The notes under the pieces are model-generated. The model was not told where the DNA came from, ran no database searches, and saw nothing but the letters and a program-made list of their open reading frames with translations. From Variovorax sp. 679 (lineage in GTDB: Bacteria; Pseudomonadota; Gammaproteobacteria; Burkholderiales; Burkholderiaceae_C), in NCBI RefSeq assembly GCF_003952185.1, contig NZ_RXFS01000016.1:51735-115734 (forward strand): a stretch of 64,000 nucleotides of DNA. The letters run 5' to 3'. This document shows, in pieces, positions 18,220 through 27,075 of the stretch. A program made the translations under genes and the position numbers. Each line of letters begins with the position of its first letter. Position 1 is the first letter of the stretch.

Positions 18220-18873
18220 TCAGCCCGCGTCGGGCTTGTAGCTGCGCATGCCCAGCGAGAGGATCTCGTTGGCGTTGACGATGGCCGTCGCGATTTCTTC
18301 CGTGGTCGTGCGCTTGCTCATCGCCTGGTCGCGGATCAGGTCGTAGGCCTGTCCCTCCGACACGTCGTGCGTCTTCATCAATATCGCCTTGGCCTCGGCG
18401 ATGCGGCGCTGCCCCAGCAGCTTGGCTTCGACCTTGCGCAGCCGCTTGGCCAGCGAGCGCGCTTCCTTGTGCGCCTCGCGCGCCACCACCAGCGTGGAGA
18501 ACAACCCGAACGAGCGCACCGGCGAAGGCAGCACCGCCTTGGCGCCGATCTCCAGCACCGCCTCGATGATGGTCGGGTTCTCGTAGGTCACCACCGCGAT
18601 GATGGCCGGCGCGTCCTCGCTCTTCGTCCATTCGAAGCGCATGTTGATGAAGTCGGGCTGCACCGCCATGAAGGCCACGTCGATGCCTTCGGGCAGCACC
18701 TGCACCGGTGGCCAGAAGGCCTGCACCTGGCAACCGATGCGCTGCAGCTGCTGGGTGAGCTGGCGGCCATCGCTGTCGTCGGGGTGGATCACGGCGATCT
18801 TCAGCAGCCGCAGCTCTTTCAGCTGCGGCGGGGTCACGCGCAGGGTGTGGCGTTTGGGGGCGGCGCCGTCCAC
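18220..18873 (-). CDS. amiR: AmiR-like ANTAR-domain transcription antiterminator
   Basis: A 217-residue RNA-binding regulator. The N-terminal part is a degenerate receiver-like domain (LLKIAVIHPDDSDGRQLTQQL) lacking the usual phosphorylation aspartate environment, as in Pseudomonas AmiR. A coiled coil (about residues 130-150) follows. The C-terminal ANTAR domain is RRIAEAKAILMKTHDVSEGQ and onward to EIATAIVNANEIL. In Pseudomonas, AmiC holds AmiR inactive until amide is bound, after which AmiR prevents termination in the amidase leader. It starts at a GTG two bases after the amiC stop and is the last gene of the urt-ami operon. Its target is proposed at 28459-28532. Confidence 0.92.
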   Translation of the reverse strand: MDGAAPKRHTLRVTPPQLKELRLLKIAVIHPDDSDGRQLTQQLQRIGCQVQAFWPPVQVLPEGIDVAFMAVQPDFINMRFEWTKSEDAPAIIAVVTYENPTIIEAVLEIGAKAVLPSPVRSFGLFSTLVVAREAHKEARSLAKRLRKVEAKLLGQRRIAEAKAILMKTHDVSEGQAYDLIRDQAMSKRTTTEEIATAIVNANEILSLGMRSYKPDAG

Positions 18874-18875
18874 GC

Positions 18876-20030
18876 TCAGGCCTCCAGTGTGTCGAGCTTG
18901 GCGGTCCAGTCACCCAGCGAGTGGGTGACGAGATAGGGGTCCGGGTACACCGCCCGCGTGGCCTGCCGCACGATGGTGAACTGGCCGTGCGCGTCGACCC
19001 GACCGATGCGCGGGTACAGGCAGGTGTGGTGGTTGGTCGGGTCGATCTTCACCAGCCCTTGCGGCGCGTCGAATTCGCTGCCCAGGATGTGCGGAAGGAT
19101 CTCCGCGATGCCGTCGCTGCCCGCCTGCCGGTAGGCGTTGGCGAAGATGTGCATCTGGAAGTACGAAGCCTCCCAGCACAGGTTGGGCACGCAGCCGTCG
19201 CCGAAGCGCGCGCGCAGCATCGCCAGGCAGCGCCGGTTGGCGGCCGAGTCGATCGACTGGAAATACGGCGCCGCCGTGAAGTGCCCCGTCGCCACGCCGT
19301 GGCCCATCTGCGAGATCTCGGCCTCCGAGGTCGTGAGGCTGGCGATCGGCATGGTCTTCGGGTCGAAGCCGGCCTCGGCGTACGCGCGGTACAGGCTCGC
19401 GGTGGAGTCGCCCACCACGGTCGAGAAGATGAAGTCGGGCCGCTTGTCGCGGATGTCGTCCATGATGGCCCGGTAGTCGCGCTCGCCGGCGTCCAGCGCC
19501 ACGTAGCGCTCGCCGAGCTTCTCGCTGCCGGGGCGCTGCATCACCAGCTCGCCCATGATGCGGTTCGACTCGTAGGGGTAGATGTAGTCCGAGCCGATCA
19601 GGTACACGCGCGCGCCGAAGTTCGTGGTCATGAACTCGGCCAGCTGCACGCTGTTCTGGTTGGGCGCGGCGCCGGTGTAGATCACGTTGCCCGAATACTC
19701 GAAGCCCTCGTAGAGCGTCGGGTAGAACAGCAGCTTGTTCCACTTCTCGATGACCGGGATCACGGCCTTGCGGCTGCTCGACATGTAGCAGCCGAAGATC
19801 ACGTTCACGCGGTCCTGCACGATCAGCCGCTCGGCCAGCACGGCGTAGCGCGCGGGGTTGGACTGCGGGTCGTAGCGTACGGCCATGATCTCGCGGCCGT
19901 CCACGCCGCCGGCCGCGTTGATCTCCTCGATGCCGAGCAGCGCGCCCTGCAGCTGCGAGAGTCCGATGGTCGATGTGACGCCGGTTTCCGAATAGAGGAT
20001 GCCGACGCGTATGGGGTCCTTGTCAGCCAC
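18876..20030 (-). CDS. amiC: AmiC-like amide sensor (cytoplasmic type I periplasmic-binding fold)
   Basis: A 384-residue protein with the Leu/Ile/Val-binding fold but no signal peptide: it begins at GTG as VADKDPIRVGILYSETG, with an AGGAG site upstream. It is therefore cytoplasmic, as expected for AmiC, the ligand-sensing negative partner of AmiR. Segments GCYMSSSRKAVIPVIEKWNKL, LFYPTLYEG and IGSDYIYPYESNRIM are close to the UrtA receptor at the head of the same operon. It lies 40 bases after the VWA gene and two bases before amiR. Confidence 0.92.
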   Translation of the reverse strand: MADKDPIRVGILYSETGVTSTIGLSQLQGALLGIEEINAAGGVDGREIMAVRYDPQSNPARYAVLAERLIVQDRVNVIFGCYMSSSRKAVIPVIEKWNKLLFYPTLYEGFEYSGNVIYTGAAPNQNSVQLAEFMTTNFGARVYLIGSDYIYPYESNRIMGELVMQRPGSEKLGERYVALDAGERDYRAIMDDIRDKRPDFIFSTVVGDSTASLYRAYAEAGFDPKTMPIASLTTSEAEISQMGHGVATGHFTAAPYFQSIDSAANRRCLAMLRARFGDGCVPNLCWEASYFQMHIFANAYRQAGSDGIAEILPHILGSEFDAPQGLVKIDPTNHHTCLYPRIGRVDAHGQFTIVRQATRAVYPDPYLVTHSLGDWTAKLDTLEA

Positions 20031-20070
20031 GCTGAAGTCTCCTGGGGTGTCGAATCATCATAGTCTTCAG

Positions 20071-21714
20071 TCAGTGGGCCGAGGCAAGCCGTGCGCTCAT
20101 GCGAGAGAGCCGGGCGGGCAGGCTGCGTGCGTCGTCAGCGATGCAATAGTTGCGCCAGCCGAAGATGCGCCGCACATAGGCGTCGGCCCCGCCGTCCACC
20201 GCGATGCAGGCGGTGCGCACGCCGGCATCGCGCGCCTCGGCGACGGCCTGGCGGGCGTCCTCTATCAGGTAGCGCGGGTCGTGCACGTCGATGTCGGCGG
20301 GCGCGCCATCGGTCACCAGCAGCACCGCGCGCTGGCCCGGTGGTTCGGCGCGCATCAGCGCGGCGGCGTGGCGCAGCGCGGCGCCCATGCGAGTCGAATA
20401 GCGCCCGCGCAGCGCGCCGATCATGGCGCTCGTCGGTTCGTCAAGCGGTCGTCCGGATTCGAGCAGGCGGTAGTAGTACACCTCGGCGCGCGTGTTCGAC
20501 GAGAAGCCGTGGATGGCGAGCCGGTCGATGCCTCGTGCGTTCGACGCAGCCAGCATCAGCGCGGCCTGCTTCTCGATGTCGAGCAGCGAAGCCGCATGCG
20601 GCCCGGGGTCGTTGGCCGAGGCGGACAGGTCGAGCAGCACCAGCACGCTCGAAGGGCGCGGGCCCTTGCCCGGTCGCATGAACAGGCGCGCATCGGGCCG
20701 CAGTCGCAGGCGGCGGTCGACCAGCACCTCGATGGCGGCATTCAGGTCGATGTCGTCGCCTTCCCATTGGCGGCGCAGGCGGTGCGTGCGGTCGAGGTGG
20801 CGCGCGCGGGGCAGGGCGAGAGGCGCAATGCGCTCGCTGCCGGGCACGGCCTTTTCGCGCTCGGCCAGGAGCCCCTGCCATGCTGGCAGCTTCTCGATCA
20901 CCGTGCACCAGTCGGGACGCAGGCGTTCGAGCTTGCGGTCCCATTCGGGATACGTGTAGCGGCCGAGTTCGATGTCGCCCGCGGCATCCGGCGGCGGGGC
21001 GCTGCCCTCGTTCTGTGCATCGGAAGGCGGCGATGGCCGCGCACCCGTGTGCTGCAACGCGATGGCCTCGTCGGGTGCGGTCTCCGTCTCGGCGAAGTCC
21101 CACAGGTAGCTGTTGTCGTCGCGCCAGGGCGCGGGCACGACGTAGTCCTGGGGCTCGAAGCGCACACGCATCTGGCCCAGGTCGTTGGCGAGGATCGAGG
21201 CGATGGCGCGGAAGGCGTCGTAGTCCTCCAGGCCCGCGCTGGCAGCGGTCTCGTCGAACAGGCGGCGCGCCTTGTTCACCCAGTGGTTGTCGTCCTGCGC
21301 TTCGGGCATCAGCAGCAGGCGGTCCATGCGGGCGACCAGTGCGGCGAAGCGCAGGTCGAGCGCGTCGGGCACCGGCGGCAGCGATGCGGCGAACCAGCCG
21401 TGCAGGCCGGGGAAGTCGCGGCACAGCAGCCGCTCGACGCGCGCATCCTCGATGGCCGAGACGATGGCGATGCCCATGGGCCTGAGCGTGTGTGCCGGGC
21501 GTGCGGGTTGCGAGTGGCGCAGGTGCGCGACCGCATGCACGACCATGGCGCGGCGAAGGCGCGGCTCGTTGGCGCTTTCAGGCAACAGCAGCTTGCGGCC
21601 CGTGAGCACGGCGCGGGTGCCTGCGCCAGTCAGCGCCTGCACTTCCACGTCGACGCCCGCCAGGCCGCATGCCAGCAGCGCCAGCGCACCGAAGCCGCCG
21701 CGCCCGTCGTTCAT
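20071..21714 (-). CDS. von Willebrand factor A domain protein, NorD/CbbO-like
   Basis: A 547-residue protein. A long helical N-terminal region (to about residue 330) precedes a C-terminal VWA domain with an intact metal-ion-dependent adhesion site: D362-x-S-x-S (LLDLSASAND), a Thr in the RYSTRMGAAL stretch and an Asp in LLVTDGAPADID. Such proteins pair with MoxR-class AAA+ ATPases to remodel or load cofactors into enzymes (NorQ/NorD, CbbQ/CbbO). The ATG overlaps the MoxR stop by four bases, which supports a complex. A VWA partner is not part of the classical Pseudomonas amiEBCRS set as I know it. Confidence 0.9.
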   Translation of the reverse strand: MNDGRGGFGALALLACGLAGVDVEVQALTGAGTRAVLTGRKLLLPESANEPRLRRAMVVHAVAHLRHSQPARPAHTLRPMGIAIVSAIEDARVERLLCRDFPGLHGWFAASLPPVPDALDLRFAALVARMDRLLLMPEAQDDNHWVNKARRLFDETAASAGLEDYDAFRAIASILANDLGQMRVRFEPQDYVVPAPWRDDNSYLWDFAETETAPDEAIALQHTGARPSPPSDAQNEGSAPPPDAAGDIELGRYTYPEWDRKLERLRPDWCTVIEKLPAWQGLLAEREKAVPGSERIAPLALPRARHLDRTHRLRRQWEGDDIDLNAAIEVLVDRRLRLRPDARLFMRPGKGPRPSSVLVLLDLSASANDPGPHAASLLDIEKQAALMLAASNARGIDRLAIHGFSSNTRAEVYYYRLLESGRPLDEPTSAMIGALRGRYSTRMGAALRHAAALMRAEPPGQRAVLLVTDGAPADIDVHDPRYLIEDARQAVAEARDAGVRTACIAVDGGADAYVRRIFGWRNYCIADDARSLPARLSRMSARLASAH

Positions 21715-22529
21715 CCGAACTGCGCCTCGACGAAACCCTGCAGCGCGCTCGCCATATCGGGGTCGTCGGTCAGCGCACGCGTCATCGTCATCTCGCAGCT
21801 CTCGCGTGGCGTCACGCCGTCGCGGATCAGCACGCCCGCGTAGATCAGCATGCGCGTCGATACGCCCTCGTCGAGCCCGCGGTGCTTCAGCTCGCGCGAG
21901 CAGCGCGCGATGGCCACCAGCTTCGCCGCGAGATCGAGCTCGACCCCGGCCTCGTGCGAGACGATCTCCGCCTCGAGCGTGCTCGCGGGGTAGTCGAACT
22001 CCAGCGCCGCGAAGCGCTGGCGCGTCGATGGCTTCATGTCCTTCGCGCTGCTCTGGTAGCCGGGGTTGTACGACACCACCAGCTGGAAGTCGGGGTGCGC
22101 GTGCACCAGCTCGCCCTTCTTGTCGAGCGGCAATATGCGACGCGCATCGGTCAGCGGGTGGATCACCACGGTCGTGTCCTGCCGCGCCTCCACCACCTCG
22201 TCGAGGTAGCAGATGCCGCCGTGCCGCACCGCCAGCGTCAGCGGTCCGTCGTGCCAGGCGGTGCCGTTGGCGTCGAGCAGGTAACGCCCGACGAGGTCGG
22301 ACGCCGTCATGTCCTCGTTGCAGGCCAGCGTCACCAGCGGCCGGCCCAGCGACCACGCCATGTGCTCCACGAAGCGCGTCTTGCCGCAGCCGGTCGGGCC
22401 CTTGAGGATCAGCGGCATGCGATGGCGGTACGCCTGCCGGTAGAGCGCCACCTCGTTGCCCGCGGGCCGGTAGAAGGGCTCGGACTCGATGCGGTAGGCC
22501 GCGAGCGGATCGGGAACCGCCGCGTTCAT
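21711..22529 (-). CDS. amiB: MoxR-family AAA+ ATPase (CbbQ/NorQ/AmiB-like)
   Basis: A 272-residue ATPase. Walker A is GPTGCGKT at residues 44-51, Walker B is ICYLDEV, and sensor-1 lies in QLVVSYNPGYQ. The length and compact C-terminal lid are typical of CbbQ/NirQ/NorQ proteins. In Pseudomonas aeruginosa the equivalent gene amiB directly follows amiE, as here, where the ATG overlaps the amiE stop by four bases. It is followed by its VWA partner, also with a four-base overlap. The client protein is unknown. Confidence 0.92.
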   Translation of the reverse strand: MNAAVPDPLAAYRIESEPFYRPAGNEVALYRQAYRHRMPLILKGPTGCGKTRFVEHMAWSLGRPLVTLACNEDMTASDLVGRYLLDANGTAWHDGPLTLAVRHGGICYLDEVVEARQDTTVVIHPLTDARRILPLDKKGELVHAHPDFQLVVSYNPGYQSSAKDMKPSTRQRFAALEFDYPASTLEAEIVSHEAGVELDLAAKLVAIARCSRELKHRGLDEGVSTRMLIYAGVLIRDGVTPRESCEMTMTRALTDDPDMASALQGFVEAQFG

Positions 22530-23563
22530 CGGTGCTTGGCCGTCTCGTTCGGAATGCCCTCGATCGGGCATTCGGGCGTACCCACCGTGCTGCGCGTGAA
22601 CGACTCCACCATCTCGCGCGTGCCCTCGGGGTCGTTGATCCACTTCGTGTAGAAGTTGTAAGGGCAGGCCGCCACGCCCTTGTCGCCGTCGCCGGAGTTG
22701 ATGGTGCCGGTGTAGCCGCGGTGCACCAGCTTGAACAGGTGGTTCTGCGACTGGCCGTTCTTGCGCGCGTCGCGGATCAGGCCCATCGAGAGTTCGGCGT
22801 AGTTGATGCCCATCTCCTCCTCGCCGCATTCGCCGAGCGTGCGGCCGTCGAAGCCGATGAGCGCGGAGTGTCCGAAGTACGAGTACACGCCGTCGAAGCC
22901 CGCCGCGTTGGCCACCGCCACGTAGGTGTTGTTCATGAAGGCCATGGCCTTCGACACCATGATCTGCTGCTCCTTGGCCGGGTACATGTAGCCCTGGCAG
23001 CGGATGATGAGCTCGGCGCCGCGCATCGCGCAGTCGCGCCAGATCTCGGGGTAGTTGCCGTCGTCGCAGATGATCAGGCTGATCTTCATGCCCTTGGGGC
23101 CTTCGCTCACGTAGGTGCAGTCGCCCGGATACCAGCCCTCGATGGGCACCCACGGCATGATCTTGCGGTACTTCTGGACGATCTCGCCCTTGTTGTTCAT
23201 GAGGATCAGCGTGTTGTAGGGCGCCTTGTTCGGGTGTTCCTCGTGGCGCTCGCCGGTCAGCGAGAACACGCCCCACACGTTCGCGCGGCGGCAAGCGTCG
23301 GCGAAGATGGCCGTCTCCTCGCCGGGCACGGTGGCGGCCGTGTCGTACATCTCCTTGGCGTCGTACATGATCCCGTGCGTGGAGTACTCGGGGAACACCA
23401 CCAGGTCCATGCCCGGCAGGCCCTTCTTCATGCCGACCAGCATCTCGCCGATCTTGCGGGCGTTGTCCAGCACCTCGGCCTTGGTGTGCAGGCGGGGCAT
23501 CTTGTAGTTGACGACCGCGACGCCCACGCAATCGTTGCTGCTCGAAATATCACCGTGTCTCAT
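22526..23563 (-). CDS. amiE: aliphatic amidase
   Basis: A 345-residue nitrilase-superfamily enzyme that hydrolyses short-chain amides such as acetamide to the acid and ammonia in the cytoplasm. The catalytic triad sits at Glu59 (VVFPEYS), Lys134 (KYRKIMPW) and Cys166 (IICDDGNYPE), the same numbers as in the Pseudomonas aeruginosa enzyme, and Glu142 is also present. An AGGAGCA ribosome-binding site precedes the ATG. It follows the urtE gene by 41 bases and is overlapped by the MoxR gene, so uptake, hydrolysis and sensing genes share one transcript. Confidence 0.96.
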   Translation of the reverse strand: MRHGDISSSNDCVGVAVVNYKMPRLHTKAEVLDNARKIGEMLVGMKKGLPGMDLVVFPEYSTHGIMYDAKEMYDTAATVPGEETAIFADACRRANVWGVFSLTGERHEEHPNKAPYNTLILMNNKGEIVQKYRKIMPWVPIEGWYPGDCTYVSEGPKGMKISLIICDDGNYPEIWRDCAMRGAELIIRCQGYMYPAKEQQIMVSKAMAFMNNTYVAVANAAGFDGVYSYFGHSALIGFDGRTLGECGEEEMGINYAELSMGLIRDARKNGQSQNHLFKLVHRGYTGTINSGDGDKGVAACPYNFYTKWINDPEGTREMVESFTRSTVGTPECPIEGIPNETAKHR

Positions 23564-23604
23564 GGGACTGCTCCTGAAAGAGGGGTTGAGGAAAAAGAAG
23601 AGGG

Positions 23605-24294
23605 CTACACGGTCAGGAACGACCTGACCTTGTCCTGGTCGAGCGTCGCGCGCGCTTCGTCGTGCACGAGGCGCCCGCGGTCGATGACGAGAAATCGGTC
23701 GGCCAGGTCGAGCGCGAAGCTCAGCACCTGCTCCGACACCACGATGGCGAAGCCGCGCTCGGCGCGCAGCACGTTCAGCGTCTGCGCGATCTCCTTGATG
23801 ATCGAAGGCTGGATGCCCTCGGTCGGCTCGTCGAGGATCAGCAGCTTCGGCTCGGAGATGAGCGCGCGCGCGATGGCCAGCATCTGCTGCTGGCCGCCCG
23901 AGAGGTTGCCGGCCTTGCGCTGCTTCATGTCTTTCAGCACCGGGAAGAAGCGGTAGAGATACTCGGGCACCGTGCGGTGGCCCGACTTCGCGGCGCCCGA
24001 GAGGATGTTCTGCTCCACCGTGAGGAACGGGAACACCATGCGCCCCTGCGGCACGAAGGCCAGCCCCTGTGCCACGCGCTGGTAGCTGGGCAGCCTGGTG
24101 ATGTCGGCGCCGCCCAGGCGGATGCTGCCGCCGCGCGCGGGCAGGAGGCCGATGAGCGACTTCAGCAGCGTGGTCTTGCCCATGCCGTTGCGGCCCATGA
24201 CGGCGACCGCCTCGCCGGGCGCGACGCGCAGCGACACGTCGCGGATGACATGCGACTCGCCGTAGGCGACATCGAGTTCGGAGACTTCGAGCAT
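23605..24294 (-). CDS. urtE: urea/short-chain amide ABC transporter ATP-binding protein UrtE
   Basis: A 229-residue ABC ATPase of the LivF type. Walker A is GRNGMGKT, the Q-loop region FVPQGRMVFPFLTVEQN is typical, the signature is LSGGQQQM, and Walker B is LLILDEPTEG. It supplies energy together with UrtD for permeases UrtB and UrtC. It is the fifth gene of the leftward operon, 16 bases after urtD. The high resemblance to urea transporter ATPases is clear. Whether urea or amides are the real cargo is discussed under the receptor. Confidence 0.93.
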   Translation of the reverse strand: MLEVSELDVAYGESHVIRDVSLRVAPGEAVAVMGRNGMGKTTLLKSLIGLLPARGGSIRLGGADITRLPSYQRVAQGLAFVPQGRMVFPFLTVEQNILSGAAKSGHRTVPEYLYRFFPVLKDMKQRKAGNLSGGQQQMLAIARALISEPKLLILDEPTEGIQPSIIKEIAQTLNVLRAERGFAIVVSEQVLSFALDLADRFLVIDRGRLVHDEARATLDQDKVRSFLTV

Positions 24295-24310
24295 TGTTTT
24301 TCTCCTTTGC

Positions 24311-25111
24311 TCAATGGCCGAGGTACACGTCGATCACGCGGGGATCGGCCTGCACCTCGGCGGCCGTGCCTTCGCTGAGCAGCCGGCCCTGGTGCAGCAC
24401 GGTCACGCGGTGCGCGATGCGCTTGACGAAGTCCATGTCGTGCTCGATCACCACCACCGACTTGCCGGGCGAGATGCGCCGCAGCAGATCGCCGGTCTGC
24501 TCGCGCTCGCGCGGGCTCATGCCGGCCACGGGCTCGTCAAGCAGCAGCAGCTCGGGCTCCTGCATCAGCAGCATGCCGATCTCCAGCCACTGCTTCTGGC
24601 CGTGGCTGAGCTGGCCCGCGCGTCGGTCGAGCTGGTCGAGCAGGAACACGTCGGCCGCCATCGCGTCGATGCGCTCGCGCAGCGCCGCCGTGCGGCGGAA
24701 GGCCAGCGACTGCAGCAGGCCGTGCATGCGCGGCAGCGAGATCTCGAAGTTCTCCAGCACCGTGAGGTCTTCGTAGACCGAAGGCGTCTGGAACTTGCGG
24801 CCCACGCCGGCGCGCACGATCTCGTGCTCGTTCAGGCGGGCGAGGTCCTGTCCGTTGAACAGCACCCGGCCCGAACTCGGCTTGGTCTTGCCGCACACCA
24901 TGTCGAGCAGCGTGGTCTTGCCCGCTCCGTTCGGGCCGATGATCACGCGCAGCTCGTTGCGCTCGACCGCGAGGCTCAGGCCGTCCACCGCCTTGAAGCC
25001 GTCGAAGGACACGGTGAGGTCTTCCACGCGCAGGATCTGCTCGCTCGACGGCGGCACCGCCGAAGCCGCCTGCGGCAGGCCGCCGTTGGGCATGGTCATG
25101 GTCGCGTTCAT
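24311..25111 (-). CDS. urtD: urea/short-chain amide ABC transporter ATP-binding protein UrtD
   Basis: A 266-residue ABC ATPase of the LivG type. It has Walker A GPNGAGKT, a Q-loop in GRKFQTPSVYEDLTVLEN, the signature LSHGQKQWLEIGMLL (characteristic of UrtD) and Walker B LLLLDEPVAGMSP. The N-terminal 30 residues are a polar extension that is not part of the ATPase core. The start codon overlaps the urtC stop by four bases. Confidence 0.93.
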   Translation of the reverse strand: MNATMTMPNGGLPQAASAVPPSSEQILRVEDLTVSFDGFKAVDGLSLAVERNELRVIIGPNGAGKTTLLDMVCGKTKPSSGRVLFNGQDLARLNEHEIVRAGVGRKFQTPSVYEDLTVLENFEISLPRMHGLLQSLAFRRTAALRERIDAMAADVFLLDQLDRRAGQLSHGQKQWLEIGMLLMQEPELLLLDEPVAGMSPREREQTGDLLRRISPGKSVVVIEHDMDFVKRIAHRVTVLHQGRLLSEGTAAEVQADPRVIDVYLGH

Positions 25112-26163
25112 GGCGTAGCCTCCGCGCCGCGACGGCGCAAGAGCCTCGCGCCCAGGCCCGCAAGGCCGTCGGGCATGGCCCAGACCACGAGGATGAACAC
25201 GGCGCCCAGGAAGTACAGCCAGCCTTCGGGAAAGGTCTCCGACAGGTAGGACTTGAGAAAGCCGATCAGCAGCGCCCCGATTACCGCGCCCGGAATCGAC
25301 AGCCGCCCGCCGACCGCCGCGTAGATCACCATCTCCACCGATGCAACGACGCCGATCACGCCCGGCGCGATCAGCCCCACCTGCAGGCTGTAGAAGGCTC
25401 CGCCGATGGACGAAAGCACCGCTGCCACCGCGAACACGAAGGCCTTCATGTGCGCCGTGTTGTAGCCGCTGAAGCGCACGCGGTCTTCGCGGTCGCGGAT
25501 GGCGATGAGGATCTTGCCGAAGCGGCTGCGCACGATGACGAGCGACACCGCCATCACCAGCGCGATGGCCAGCACCTCGACGAAGTACATCGTGCGCTTG
25601 GCGTCATCGCCCGCGATGTCCAGGCCCAGCAGCGTGCGGAAGTCGGTGATGCCGTTGGCGCCGCCGGTATCGCCCTGCTGGCCGATCACCACCACGGTGA
25701 GCGTGAGCGCGAGAGACAGCGTGACGATCGCGAAGTAAACGCCGCTCACCCGTCGCTTGAAGATGGCGTACGAGAACACATACGCCAGCACAGCGGGAAC
25801 GGCGAGGATGCCCACGATGGTCCAGCCCAGCGAGTGAAACGGAATCCACCACGAAGGCAGCTGCTCCACGCTGCTCCACACCATGAAGTCCGGCAGCTCG
25901 GGCGCCGAGGCTTCGAGCTTGAGAAACATGGCCATCATGTAGCCGCCCAGGCCGAAGAACATGCCCTGGCCCAGGCTCAGCACGCCGCCGTAGCCCCAGG
26001 TCAGCACCACGCCGACCGCGACGAAGGCGAAGGCCAGGTACTTGCTCACGAGGTTCAGGCGAAAGGGATCGAGCGTGGCAGGCAGCACCACGGCCAGCAG
26101 CAACAGCACGGCCGCCATGCCGGCGAGATCGCTCCTGCGTTGGGAAGAAAACTTCATGCCCAT
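25108..26163 (-). CDS. urtC: urea/short-chain amide ABC transporter permease UrtC
   Basis: A 351-residue inner-membrane permease of the LivM type with about nine hydrophobic segments. The conserved permease loop YNTAHMKAFVFAVAAVLSSIGGAFYS and the following SVEMVIYAAVGGRLSIPGAVIGA are typical of UrtC. It ends with a short basic tail (LGARLLRRRG). It starts four bases after urtB. An internal ATG six bases further in (MKFSS) is an equally possible start. Confidence 0.92.
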   Translation of the reverse strand: MGMKFSSQRRSDLAGMAAVLLLLAVVLPATLDPFRLNLVSKYLAFAFVAVGVVLTWGYGGVLSLGQGMFFGLGGYMMAMFLKLEASAPELPDFMVWSSVEQLPSWWIPFHSLGWTIVGILAVPAVLAYVFSYAIFKRRVSGVYFAIVTLSLALTLTVVVIGQQGDTGGANGITDFRTLLGLDIAGDDAKRTMYFVEVLAIALVMAVSLVIVRSRFGKILIAIRDREDRVRFSGYNTAHMKAFVFAVAAVLSSIGGAFYSLQVGLIAPGVIGVVASVEMVIYAAVGGRLSIPGAVIGALLIGFLKSYLSETFPEGWLYFLGAVFILVVWAMPDGLAGLGARLLRRRGAEATP

Positions 26164-26167
26164 GCCG

Positions 26168-27070
26168 TCAGCTCCTCGAGCGCGTGGCGAACAGCCCGTT
26201 GGGCCGGAAGTACAGCACCACGATCACCAGCAGCAGGATCGTCGCCTTGGCCATCGAGCCGCTCATCAGGTACTCCAGCCAGGTCTGCGACTGCGCGATG
26301 GAGAAGCCCGAGAGGGCCGTGCCCACCAGGCTCTGCACGCCGCCGAACACCACCACGATGAAGGAGTCGACGATGTAGAGCTGCCCCGTGCCCGGGTTGG
26401 TCGAGCCGATCATCGTGAACACCGCGCCCGCGATGCCCGCGAGGCCGGAGCCCAGCGCGAAGGTCATGGCGTCGACGCGGTGCGTGTCGATGCCCACCGC
26501 GCCGGCAATCGCGCGGTTCTGCGTCACCGCGCGCACCTTGAGCCCCCACGATGTGCGGTACAGCAGCAGGTACACGCCGGTAGCGACCAGCGCGGTGAGC
26601 CCCACGATGAAGATGCGGTTCAGCGGCAGCTGGATGCCCGCCGTCGGCTCCCACGCGCCCGCGAGCCAGGAGGCCAGCGGGACGCTCACCTCCTGCGCGC
26701 CGAAGATCGAGCGGTAGGCCTGCTGCAGCATCAGGCTCAGGCCCCAGGTGGCGAGCAGGGTGTCGAGCGGGCGGTCGTAGAAGAAGCGGATGAAGCCGCG
26801 CTCCAGCACGTAGCCGAACGCGAAGGTCACCGCGAACGCGAACGGAATCGCGGCGAACAGGTACAGGTCCATGAAGCCCGGCGCGAAGTGCTCGAAGAAG
26901 CGCGCGGCCAGGTAGGTCATGTAGGCGCCCAGGGCCATCAGCTCGCCGTGCGCCATGTTGATGACGCCCATCAGGCCGAACACGATGGCCAGCCCGATCG
27001 CCATCAGCAGCAGGATGGTGAACAGGCTCACGCCGTTGAACACCTGCATCACCGCGATGTCGAAGTTCAT
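26168..27070 (-). CDS. urtB: urea/short-chain amide ABC transporter permease UrtB
   Basis: A 300-residue LivH-type permease with about eight membrane segments. MAIGLAIVFGLMGVINMAHGELMALGAYMTY is the family signature region. The loop RAVTQNRAIAGAVGIDTHRVDAMTFALGSGLAGIAGA is the coupling region that contacts the ATPase. The ATG at 27070 is used because the longer frame runs through urtA. It is five bases after the urtA stop. It pairs with UrtC to form the translocation pore. Confidence 0.93.
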   Translation of the reverse strand: MNFDIAVMQVFNGVSLFTILLLMAIGLAIVFGLMGVINMAHGELMALGAYMTYLAARFFEHFAPGFMDLYLFAAIPFAFAVTFAFGYVLERGFIRFFYDRPLDTLLATWGLSLMLQQAYRSIFGAQEVSVPLASWLAGAWEPTAGIQLPLNRIFIVGLTALVATGVYLLLYRTSWGLKVRAVTQNRAIAGAVGIDTHRVDAMTFALGSGLAGIAGAVFTMIGSTNPGTGQLYIVDSFIVVVFGGVQSLVGTALSGFSIAQSQTWLEYLMSGSMAKATILLLVIVVLYFRPNGLFATRSRS

Positions 27071-27075
27071 CGCGT

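Noticed and set aside
20071..22356. Fusion of MoxR-frame sequence with the VWA protein
   Set aside because: The open frame extends past the VWA ATG into the MoxR gene in another frame, but the extension lacks sense. The four-base ATGA overlap marks two separate genes.
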